NCBI GenBank assembly: GCA_963747535.1
Contig: CAVVFX010000006.1
Coordinates: 310,001 to 374,000, forward strand
Source: CAVVFX01 sp963747535
GTDB lineage: Bacteria; Acidobacteriota; Terriglobia; Bryobacterales; Bryobacteraceae
Reading direction: 5' to 3'
DNA: 64,000 nt
The notes beneath the pieces were generated by a model. The model worked only from the letters and a program-made list of their open reading frames with translations, did no database searches and was not told the origin of the DNA. Numbering within the stretch: position 1 is the first letter of the stretch; each line of letters starts with the position of its first letter. Positions 53,068 through 61,157 of this stretch are shown piece after piece. A program made the translations under genes and the position numbers.

Positions 53068-53586
53068 TCACCTTCCTCCATGATGTGCGGCGAACACTTC
53101 CCTAATGAGACCGGTCTCCACATCGAAAATAAAACCCCGCACAGGAACTTCTTTGGCGATCCACGGATGCGATCTGACCTTCTTGATCTGTTCCCGTGTG
53201 TTCTGTTCAGGGTCCTTGTAAGAGAAGAGGCGCATTGGAGCGGGCGACGCGTCGCCGGTTAAAGCGGAGAGTTTAGCGTTCAGCTCATCGTCAGTGAATG
53301 TCGTGAAACCGCAGCCGGTATGATTGAGGAGCATAATCTCCGTCGTTCCGAGGACACGGGTGGAAACGACAAGCTCTCCAAGCACATCTTCGGTTACCGC
53401 TGGCCCGCCGGTTCGGATAACGTCGAGATCGGCATGCGGCAGCCCCAGGATTTCAGGGAGGTCTGAAAGTCTGGGATCCATGCAGGTTACAACTGCGATC
53501 TTGGGGGTTGGATGCGCCCCCAGCTTTCGATCGTGCTTCTTAGCGTACGTCCGGTTTGCATTTAGCGCTTTGTCGATAATACTCAT
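53068..53586 (-). CDS. Beta-carbonic anhydrase
   Basis: Interconverts CO2 and bicarbonate. 172 residues, short type. Zinc and catalytic residues C35-x-D37-x-R39 in VVTCMDPRL, H89 and C92 in NHTGCGF; RTGGPAVTEDVLGELVVSTRVLG between them. Stands alone on the minus strand. Length and motifs match the small prokaryotic beta-class enzymes. Confidence 0.93.
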   Translation of the reverse strand: MSIIDKALNANRTYAKKHDRKLGAHPTPKIAVVTCMDPRLSDLPEILGLPHADLDVIRTGGPAVTEDVLGELVVSTRVLGTTEIMLLNHTGCGFTTFTDDELNAKLSALTGDASPAPMRLFSYKDPEQNTREQIKKVRSHPWIAKEVPVRGFIFDVETGLIREVFAAHHGGR

Positions 53587-53814
53587 CGCAAATCTCCAGG
53601 TTGGATAGTGTAGGTTGGCCAGAAGAACGTCCGATGCGGGCGGAGCCCCTGACTACATTCACGACCGATTGCAAGTGTGGGGCCATCGGGACGACAGGGT
53701 CTTGATTCCTCACACTTGCCGCAGGTACGGTCATCTGGAAGACGCTGGCCGGTTTCAGGACAGTCGGGGGAGAGTGGCAGCTGGCGAATATCCGAGGCGG
53801 CATTTGGTCGGTTA

Positions 53815-53890
53815 TCGATACCGGTCCGCGGGTCGGATCAATATCGTTCACATCAACACGGAATACAGGGCTCTTTATAAACGCAGTCGT
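53815..53890 (+). pseudogene. Fragment of a class II aldolase gene
   Basis: Plus strand reads GRINIVHINTEYRALYKRS, matching AGITIVHINTELRVAWRRG of the aldolase at 43548-44435. Nothing upstream or downstream supports a full gene. The surrounding 53587-54076 is otherwise without a recognisable gene. Confidence 0.6.
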
Positions 53891-54076
53891 CACCAAGATC
53901 GCCCATGGCGTTTCACTCTTGAGAGCGAATGGTCTGGGCAGTTAATGAGGTTAGCAGGGTTGAGTGCGCAGAGTACAGCCCGCTGGGCCGAGACCCGTCC
54001 CAACCCACTTTTGTCAGCACGGTCAACAAGTCTCGGCAAGAGAGCCAGCGGGGCGGCGCTGGATGCCGCTGTCGCT

Positions 54077-55507
54077 TTAATTAAGCCTGGACACGGTCAC
54101 TTGAATCATATCCAGCAAGGGTGAAGGATAGACCCCCAACCAGATCAGCAGAATAGCGAGTACCGCCAAAGCCAATCCACATCGGGACGTCACTTGAAGC
54201 GGAGCCCCGCGCTCGGGAGCGGCAGAGTATAGCGCTACGACGATCCGTAAGTAATAGAACAGCCCGGCGACGCTTGTGACAACGAGAGTAATGATCAACG
54301 GCCACGCGCCTCGGTCCGCTCCAGCGGCGAGCACGTAGAACTTGCCTAGAAAACCCATCGTCGCGGGAATGCCGGCGAGTGAAAGCAAAGCGACCGTGAA
54401 GATACCAGCCATTAACGGCTGCCGCCAGAAAAGACCGCGGTAGTCCTCCAGGTCTTCGGCATCGCGTCCGGAACCGGAGAGAGCTGCGACAACTCCAAAG
54501 GCCGCAAGAATGGTCACGGTGTACGCCACCAGATAAAAGCTCACCGCTCCGATCGCCATTGGTGTCGCCGCCAGAAACGCCACCAGTACGTATCCAAAGT
54601 GGGCGATCGAAGAGTACGCCAGGATGCGCTTGACGTTCGTCTGCTGCAGCGCGAGAAGGTTGCCCGCGCACATCGAAGCAATCGCGATGATAGAGAACAC
54701 CAGGAATATGGCGCGGTAGTGGAGTGCGCCCGAGGCGTAGACATAGCGCAACAGTAGGGCCACCATGGCGGTCTTGGACGTGGTAGCTACAAACGCTGCT
54801 ACCGGCGCCGGCGCGCCCTGGTAGACATCCGGCGTCCACAGATGGAATGGCACCACACCCAGTTTGAAACCAATCCCGGTGACGGTCAGCGCGATCCCAG
54901 GCAATAGCAACGCGAGTCCCGACCCGCTCAAGGAGACTTCCCGCAAGCGCGAAAACTCCATGGTGCCGGAATCCGCATAGATGAGCGCCATGCCGAAGAG
55001 AAGAAATGCCGCCGATGTCGATGCGAGAATCAGGTACTTGATTCCGGCCTCGAGCGCGAGTTCGCGGCCCTTCAGGTAAGCCACCATGGCGTACAAGGAG
55101 ATGCTCAAGATCTCGAGTCCGAGAAGGAATGAAACGAAATGATTGCTCGCAACTAGAACCGCGCAACCCAAAGTCGCGAGCAGCAGCAGCAGATACAACT
55201 CTTCGCGATGGCCGCCCTGATCTTCCAAATACGGGAAGGAGAACATTGCGACAGCGGCGGCGGAGGCCACGATCAGGCCCATGTAAAACAGGGAATATTG
55301 GTCTACCAGCAGAAGCGAGGTCACTTGCCGGGGAGCAAAATGCGCGATTACACAAATAGAAACGAAGGCGCCTGTCAGTCCGATGATCGTCAGGCCCGCC
55401 GCAAACGCGTGATTTCGCCTGAACGCGATTCCGAGCATCACCACAATCGAAGTACCTGCGATCAGAAGCAGTGGTAACAAAGCGAGTAGGTCGGCACGGT
55501 TCATCAT
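54077..55507 (-). CDS. nuoN: NADH-quinone oxidoreductase subunit N
   Basis: Antiporter-like membrane subunit of complex I, translocating protons. 476 residues, about 14 helices; conserved AVKYLILAS-like stretch (LEAGIKYLILASTSAAFLLFGMALIY), KLGVVPFHLWTPDVYQGAP with the key Lys, KRILAYSSIAHFGYVL. Last gene of the operon, immediately after nuoM. Confidence 0.95.
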   Translation of the reverse strand: MMNRADLLALLPLLLIAGTSIVVMLGIAFRRNHAFAAGLTIIGLTGAFVSICVIAHFAPRQVTSLLLVDQYSLFYMGLIVASAAAVAMFSFPYLEDQGGHREELYLLLLLATLGCAVLVASNHFVSFLLGLEILSISLYAMVAYLKGRELALEAGIKYLILASTSAAFLLFGMALIYADSGTMEFSRLREVSLSGSGLALLLPGIALTVTGIGFKLGVVPFHLWTPDVYQGAPAPVAAFVATTSKTAMVALLLRYVYASGALHYRAIFLVFSIIAIASMCAGNLLALQQTNVKRILAYSSIAHFGYVLVAFLAATPMAIGAVSFYLVAYTVTILAAFGVVAALSGSGRDAEDLEDYRGLFWRQPLMAGIFTVALLSLAGIPATMGFLGKFYVLAAGADRGAWPLIITLVVTSVAGLFYYLRIVVALYSAAPERGAPLQVTSRCGLALAVLAILLIWLGVYPSPLLDMIQVTVSRLN

Positions 55508-56998
55508 TTATCTCCGCAAGTCCGCAATTGGCATTGGCGTGTCGCGTTGTAGATTATCGAGAGCGGGTCCAAAGGTGTTGAACACTGGCTGCGGATAGAG
55601 TCCCAGCCACAACAGGCCCGCGATCATCCCCGCCGCCATGAGTCCTTCGCGCGGCGTCAGATCGGGGAAACGCCAGGCATTCGTGTTGGGGCCTTGGAAG
55701 GCACTCTGCACCATGCGCAGCGCATAAAAGGTGGAGGCAAGAATGCCGAGACTCGCGACCACTGTAACCGGAACACTCATCTTATAAGAACCGAGTAATA
55801 CCAGAAACTCGCCGACGAAATCACCCACGCCGGGAAGACCGAGCGATGCCAGACTGAAGAACAGGCCGGCACCGCTCAAGCGCGGCGCCACACTCCACAG
55901 ACCACCCATTCGCCCGAGTTCCCGAGTGTGCATACGTTCCTGTAAGCCGCCTACCAGGATGAACAGACCACCGGTGCTGAGCCCATGACAGATCATCGTC
56001 ATCACCGCGCCCTGCAGCGCCAGCGGATTCCAGGAGAAAATCCCGAGCAGTGCAAACCCCAGGTGACTGACGCTGGTGTAGGCCACGAGCCGCTTGAGAT
56101 CCGTCTGCGAGTAGGCCATTACGTTGCCGTAGACGATTCCAATCACGGCAAGCACTAGAGCGATTGGAGTAAACTCACGAGCCGCATGCGGAAACAGCGG
56201 GATGACAAATCGGATCATGCCGTATGCGCCGGTCTTTAGCATCAGCCCTGCCAGGATTACACTTCCGGCAGTCGGAGCCTCGGTGTGTGCATCCGGCAGC
56301 CAGGTATGGAACGGCACGACCGGCAACTTCACCGCAAAAGAGACAAAAAAACCGAGCATGATCCAAAGCTCGACGCCTGAGTTCAACTGGGTACCCAGCA
56401 GTTGCGAATACTCGAACGTGTAAACGCCGGTCGCCCGATGGTGGATGAAGTAGAGCGCCAGGATGGCGAGCAGCATCAGCAGACCGCTGCACTGCGTGAA
56501 CAGGAAGAACTTCACGGCGGCGTAGACGCGTCGCTCGTGACCCCAGATGACGATCAGAAAATACATCGGGACCAGCATGAGTTCCCAGGCGAAATAGAAC
56601 AGGAACAGATCGACCGCGAGGAACACGGCCGCGATTCCGGCCAGAACCCACATCAGGTTGAAATGAAAAAAGCCGATCTTTTCACGGATCTCAGTCCACG
56701 ACGCCAGCACGGACATCAAGCCCAAGAGGAACGTGAGCATCAGCATCAGCAAGCTAAGACCATCGACCGCCAGATGAAAGTGAATACCAAAGGCCGGCAC
56801 CCAATTGCAGTCCACTTCGTCGAGCCATCGCGCCGTGGCGCTCGAGGCCGAGTCGGCCCAGATCCTCAACCCTAACATCAGGTCCACGCCAATCGCGATC
56901 AGCGAAATCCATCGCGGCGCCTGCGGACTCCAGCGTGCGGCGATGGCGGCAAGTATGCCGCCCACCAGGAGAATGCTAATCAGCCAGATCAGGATCAT
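55508..56998 (-). CDS. nuoM: NADH-quinone oxidoreductase subunit M
   Basis: Antiporter-like proton-pumping subunit. 496 residues; DLFLFYFAWELMLVPMYFLI with the key Glu, SFAVKLPVVPFHTWLPDAHTEAPTAGSVILAG, QTDLKRLVAYTSVSHLGFALLG. ATG 56998 overlaps the nuoL stop by four bases; upstream in-frame codons are not nuoM-like. Stop abuts the nuoN start. Confidence 0.96.
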   Translation of the reverse strand: MILIWLISILLVGGILAAIAARWSPQAPRWISLIAIGVDLMLGLRIWADSASSATARWLDEVDCNWVPAFGIHFHLAVDGLSLLMLMLTFLLGLMSVLASWTEIREKIGFFHFNLMWVLAGIAAVFLAVDLFLFYFAWELMLVPMYFLIVIWGHERRVYAAVKFFLFTQCSGLLMLLAILALYFIHHRATGVYTFEYSQLLGTQLNSGVELWIMLGFFVSFAVKLPVVPFHTWLPDAHTEAPTAGSVILAGLMLKTGAYGMIRFVIPLFPHAAREFTPIALVLAVIGIVYGNVMAYSQTDLKRLVAYTSVSHLGFALLGIFSWNPLALQGAVMTMICHGLSTGGLFILVGGLQERMHTRELGRMGGLWSVAPRLSGAGLFFSLASLGLPGVGDFVGEFLVLLGSYKMSVPVTVVASLGILASTFYALRMVQSAFQGPNTNAWRFPDLTPREGLMAAGMIAGLLWLGLYPQPVFNTFGPALDNLQRDTPMPIADLRR

Positions 56999-58863
56999 AA
57001 GAACAACACCATTGCGATAAATACCACCGACCCCACGCCCATCGCGGCGGCATACCACCGCACGCGGCCCGTCTCGGTACGGCTCAACCCGCGATAGAAG
57101 AGCTCAGTCAACCATGCAACACCGGTATAAAAAGCATCAACGAAGTCGCTTTTGTTAATCTGGGCCGCCCAGATGAAGGGCCGCACAAACGCTTTGTCAT
57201 AAATCCAGTCGAACCCCCAGTCTGCAAACCACCATTGCTGCAGCGTGTGTCCAAGGGGGCTCGCAACCATCGAGTCCGCCAGACTTCGCTTTTGGAGATG
57301 GAACAGATACCCGAAGTAGAGGCCAATCAGGAACAACAATGCGGCGATGGCCTCCGACCCAGACTCTGTCAGGCCGCCGGCATGTGCTTCGATCGTCTGC
57401 GGCAAAGCCGAATGCAGGAGACCAAGCACCGGCTCCTTCAGATATCCGCCAACTAGCGCAAGGAAAGCGAGCACCATCAGGGGAACCGTCATCGCGTAGC
57501 CCGGCCGCTTGGTCACGGGCTTCCCTAATGGACCGAAGAAGACGCGGAAGATCACCCGGAAGGTGTAGAGCGAAGTCATCAGTGCGCCGATCATCCCGGC
57601 AATCCAAAATCCCGGATGTCCTCCTTCCGCCGACCATGTTTGCCAGATGATCAGATCCTTGCTGAAGAAGCCGGCGGTGATGAACGGCAGGCCCGCCAAG
57701 GAGCAACCGCCGATGAGGAACGTCCAGAAGGCGACAGGCAGCTCTTTGCGTAGCCCGCCCATCTTGAAGATGCTGTGCTCTTCATCCATCGCGTTGATGA
57801 TCACGCCCGCGCAAAGAAATAGAAGGGCTTTGAAGAACGCGTGGGTCACGAAATGGAACATGGCGGCTTGCCACGCGCCCACGCCGAGCGCGAGAAACAT
57901 GTAGCCGATCTGACTGACAGTGGAGTAGGCGAGGACGCGCTTGATGTCGTGTTGCGTGAGCGCGCTGAACCCGGCGAGAAGCAATGTGCCCGCACCCACT
58001 ATTGCCACGGCAAATTGCGCCTCCGGCGCAAGTGAAAAAAGGACGTGCGAACGCGCGATCAGATAAACGCCGGCAGTCACCATCGTCGCCGCGTGGATGA
58101 GAGCGCTCGTCGGAGTCGGGCCGGCCATCGCATCGGGCAACCACACCTGCAACGGAAGTTGCGCCGATTTGCCGACTGCACCACCTAACAGCAGAAAAGC
58201 CGCTACAACCGCATACGTGGACCCCGAATGCCACTGTTCGGAAGCGCGCTGCATCAGGTCCTGAATCTGGAGAGTGCCCAGGCTGGTAAAGAGCAGAAGC
58301 AAGCCCAGGGTCATCGCAGTGTCGCCCACGCGCGTCACGATGAACGCTTTGCGCGCGGCCAGGCCGTTGGCAGGATCCCGGTACCAGAAGCCGATCAGCA
58401 GATAGCTGCACAGTCCGACGCCTTCCCACCCGAGGAAGAGAAGGAGAAGATTATTGCCCAGCAGAAGCGTGATCATCGACGCGACAAACAGATGCATATA
58501 CGCGAAGAAACGGCTGTAGCCCTCGTCCTCCAGCATGAACTCGGCCGAGTAAATGTGAATCAGGAAGCCGACGCAAGTGACCACCAGGACCATCACGAGC
58601 GACAACGGATCGATATACAAACCGATCTGCGGTGAAAAGCCCGCTACATTGATCCAGGTCCAAAGAACCTGCGTGTAAGAGTTACCGGACGGAGGGGAAC
58701 TAAAGAAGGTGATAGCTACCAGTATCGCGATCAGGGCTGAGAGTCCAATCGATCCCACTCCTACAGCCGCTACCGCTTTACGCGAAAAGCGTGAGCCAAA
58801 CAGCATGAGCACTGCTGCACTCGCGAAAGGCAACGCCGGAATTAGCCACGACAAACTGATCAC
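56995..58863 (-). CDS. nuoL: NADH-quinone oxidoreductase subunit L
   Basis: Largest antiporter-like subunit with the lateral helix. 622 residues; MHLFVASMITLLLGNNLLLLFLGWEGVGLCSYLLIGFW, GKSAQLPLQVWLPDAMAGPTPTSALIHAATMVTAGVYL, QHDIKRVLAYSTVSQIGYMFLALG. Length and motifs are normal. Starts 1 bp after the nuoK stop. Confidence 0.96.
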   Translation of the reverse strand: MISLSWLIPALPFASAAVLMLFGSRFSRKAVAAVGVGSIGLSALIAILVAITFFSSPPSGNSYTQVLWTWINVAGFSPQIGLYIDPLSLVMVLVVTCVGFLIHIYSAEFMLEDEGYSRFFAYMHLFVASMITLLLGNNLLLLFLGWEGVGLCSYLLIGFWYRDPANGLAARKAFIVTRVGDTAMTLGLLLLFTSLGTLQIQDLMQRASEQWHSGSTYAVVAAFLLLGGAVGKSAQLPLQVWLPDAMAGPTPTSALIHAATMVTAGVYLIARSHVLFSLAPEAQFAVAIVGAGTLLLAGFSALTQHDIKRVLAYSTVSQIGYMFLALGVGAWQAAMFHFVTHAFFKALLFLCAGVIINAMDEEHSIFKMGGLRKELPVAFWTFLIGGCSLAGLPFITAGFFSKDLIIWQTWSAEGGHPGFWIAGMIGALMTSLYTFRVIFRVFFGPLGKPVTKRPGYAMTVPLMVLAFLALVGGYLKEPVLGLLHSALPQTIEAHAGGLTESGSEAIAALLFLIGLYFGYLFHLQKRSLADSMVASPLGHTLQQWWFADWGFDWIYDKAFVRPFIWAAQINKSDFVDAFYTGVAWLTELFYRGLSRTETGRVRWYAAAMGVGSVVFIAMVLFL

Positions 58864-58864
58864 G

Positions 58865-59173
58865 TTATCCCCTCATCTCGCTTATCGCATCTACGTCCAG
58901 CGTTTTGAAGCGACGATAGATTTGCAGCACCAGCGCCAATCCTACGGCTACTTCAGCCGCCGCCATGGCCAGAATGAACAGAAACATAATTTGACCGTCG
59001 GGCTGCTGCCATCGGGATCCTGCAACCACGAATGCCAGACCCGCGGCGTTGAGCATCACTTCAAGCGACATCAGGATGAAAATCAAATTACGTCGTACGA
59101 GCAGGCTGGTTAGCCCCAGCGAGAACAAGATCCCCGCTAGTATCAGCCCGTCCCTCATGGGTATCTGCGTCAT
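58865..59173 (-). CDS. nuoK: NADH-quinone oxidoreductase subunit K
   Basis: Small three-helix membrane subunit, 102 residues, with the proton-path Glu residues in ILMSLEVMLNAAGLAFV and LFILAMAAAEVAVGLALVL. ATG 59173 fits the family (MTQIPMRDGLILAGILF). The frame extends upstream to 59221, and nuoJ overlaps it by 86 bases as read (see nuoJ). Confidence 0.95.
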   Translation of the reverse strand: MTQIPMRDGLILAGILFSLGLTSLLVRRNLIFILMSLEVMLNAAGLAFVVAGSRWQQPDGQIMFLFILAMAAAEVAVGLALVLQIYRRFKTLDVDAISEMRG

Positions 59174-59678
59174 GTTGAATCTCCGTTTTTTCGACTTCGC
59201 GGTAGCCCAGGTGATACGCACCCACCAGGCCCGCCAGCAAGAGCATGGAGGCCAGCTCCACGCCGATCAGGTAAGGACCGTACAGCGCGATCCCAACTTC
59301 ACTCGGTCGCACCGCGACGGCGCCCAAGCCAACGCCGCTGCCTCGCGCCAAATAGACCACCTCAACGATGAGAATGACGGCTAGAAGCACAGGACCCGTC
59401 CAGATCCCGGGCGTCAGCCATTGTTTTTCGATCTCGGCGGCGTGCTTTCCCAGATTGAGCATCATCACCGCGAAAACAAAAAGCACCATGATGGCGCCCG
59501 CGTAAATGATGACCTCGAGCGCCGCGACAAATGGTGCGCCGAGAACGAAGAAGTCGACGGCCACTCCAAGTAGCGACACAATCAGGTAAAGCAGAGCGTG
59601 CACCACGTTCAGACGAGTCAGCATCAGGACAGTCGATACGACTGCCACAGTACCCGCGATATAAAATGCCAGTTCCAT
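59088..59678 (-). CDS. nuoJ: NADH-quinone oxidoreductase subunit J
   Basis: Five-helix membrane subunit: MELAFYIAGTVAVVSTVLMLTRLNVVHALLYLIVSLLGVAVDFF, APFVAALEVIIYAGAIMVLFVFAVMMLN. As read it has 196 residues and a hydrophilic tail overlapping nuoK. One more A in the run encoding EKTE (T6 at 59186-59191 on the plus strand) would end it at the nuoK ATG with an ATGA overlap, like nuoG/nuoH and nuoL/nuoM, so the tail may be spurious. Confidence 0.9.
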   Translation of the reverse strand: MELAFYIAGTVAVVSTVLMLTRLNVVHALLYLIVSLLGVAVDFFVLGAPFVAALEVIIYAGAIMVLFVFAVMMLNLGKHAAEIEKQWLTPGIWTGPVLLAVILIVEVVYLARGSGVGLGAVAVRPSEVGIALYGPYLIGVELASMLLLAGLVGAYHLGYREVEKTEIQHDADTHEGRADTSGDLVLAGANQPARTT

Positions 59679-59685
59679 AAGCGCC

Positions 59686-60202
59686 TCACGGCAACAGAGA
59701 GCGGACGTCTACAGGCGCCGCTTCATGTGCTGCCTCGCCCTTATCCTTGCCGCCAATCTGGACTCCCGCCTGCCGCCAGAAGTTATAGTCCGGATACTTA
59801 CCGGGGCCGTCGATCAGCAAATCCTCCTTTTCGTACACTAAGTTCTTCCGGTGAAACTCTCCCATCTCGAAATCAGGAGTAAGTTGGATGGCGTAAGTCG
59901 GGCAAGCCTCTTCGCAAATACCCGCAGAAGATACAACGCGAGAAGTTGATGCGAAAAAATTCGGGATAGCGCCGCCCGTTTTCATCCTCGGTTGCCTGCA
60001 GCGCGATACAGTCGACGGGACACGCGACCGCGCAGAGGTTGCACGCCACGCAGCGCTCGCCTCCGTCCGGATCGCGCGACAGGATGATCCTGCCCCGGTA
60101 GCGCGGCGCAAGATACGGCTTCTCTTCCGGATACTGAACCGTAATCCTCTTCTGAAAGGAATGCAGAAAAACGTACCAGATTGTTCTAAGTATGCTGAGC
60201 AT
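59686..60202 (-). pseudogene. nuoI: NADH-quinone oxidoreductase subunit I, one frameshift
   Basis: Carries two [4Fe-4S] clusters. N-terminal part from ATG 60202: VQYPEEKPYLAPRYRGRIILSRD, CVACNLCAVACPVDC, FSRCIFCG; then the frame changes by one base and continues ICEEACPTYAIQLTPDFE ... GKYPDYNFWRQAG. The break falls inside the second cluster motif (CIFCG/ICEEACP), at a run of three C (59921-59923, plus strand); removing one base restores the protein. May be a sequence error rather than true loss. Confidence 0.88.
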
Positions 60203-60205
60203 CTT

Positions 60206-61157
60206 CTAACTCCAGGCAAGTACTGCCGCGCCGGTCAAAAGTATGTTGGCCAGGGCCAAAGGTAGCATCACCTTCCAGCCCCAGGACATGAGCTGATCGA
60301 ATCGCGGACGCGGAAGCGCCGCCCGCAATAGAACAAAGAATGAAATGAAGAAAAATGTCTTGATCAGAAACCAGACCAGTCCGGGAAGAACGGGACCCAG
60401 CCATCCGCCGAAAAAGAGAACGGAGATCATGCCGGAGATCAAAGTCACTCCCATATACTCGCCGACGAAAAACATTCCGAACTTCATCCCCGAGTACTCG
60501 GAGTGGTAACCCGGCCACGAGTTCGCTCTCGGCTTCGGGCAAATCGAACGGGATGCGCCGCGTTTCGGCCAAGCCGGCGATCAGAAATAAAACAAAGCCG
60601 GGGAACTGCGGAATCACGAACCAGACCTTCTTCTGTGCTTCGACGATAGCGGAGAGGCTAAACGATCCGGCGAGCAACACCACGCCCATCAGTGACAGGC
60701 CCATGAAGACTTCGTAGCTCAACATCTGCGCCGCGGCCCTCATTCCGCCGACGAGCGAGTATTTGTTGTCGGAAGACCATCCGGCGAGCACGACGCTGTA
60801 AACTCCAAGCGACGACATGCCGAGAAAGAACAGCAGGCCAATATTCAAATCGCTTACGATAATCCCTGGCGCAACCGGGATCACCGCGAATGACATCAAA
60901 ACCGTCACGAAGACGATGGCCGGAGCCAGAATGAAAACGGGTTTGTCGGCAAACGGAGGAATCCAATCCTCCTTCATGAAGATTTTGATCGAATCAGCCA
61001 GTACCTGGAGCAAGCCGAAGGGTCCGACGCGGTTCGGGCCGTAGCGGTCCTGCCACAGCGCCAGCAAGCGCCGCTCGACCCAGATCAGGAAAGCCGCGAT
61101 CGTTAGCGCCACAATGACGATGCCGAGGATCGAAAGGATCGGATAGGGACTCGTCAT
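60206..61157 (-). pseudogene. nuoH: NADH-quinone oxidoreductase subunit H, one frameshift
   Basis: Membrane subunit at the quinone site. From ATG 61157: IWVERRLLALWQDRYGPNRVGPFGLLQVLADSIKIFMKED, LVGGMRAAAQMLSYEVFMGLSLM, FLIAGLAETRRIPFDLPEAESELVAG; then one base further YHSEYSGMKFGMFFVGEYMGV to the stop at 60206. The extra base is at 60508-60512 (AACCC). ATG overlaps the nuoG stop. Gene otherwise complete. Confidence 0.88.

Noticed and set aside
52083..53123. 346-residue minus-strand frame treated as one gene
   Set aside because: It joins SnoaL, Mpg and other remnants and then runs antisense-like into the MOSC gene in another frame; it is a chance fusion.
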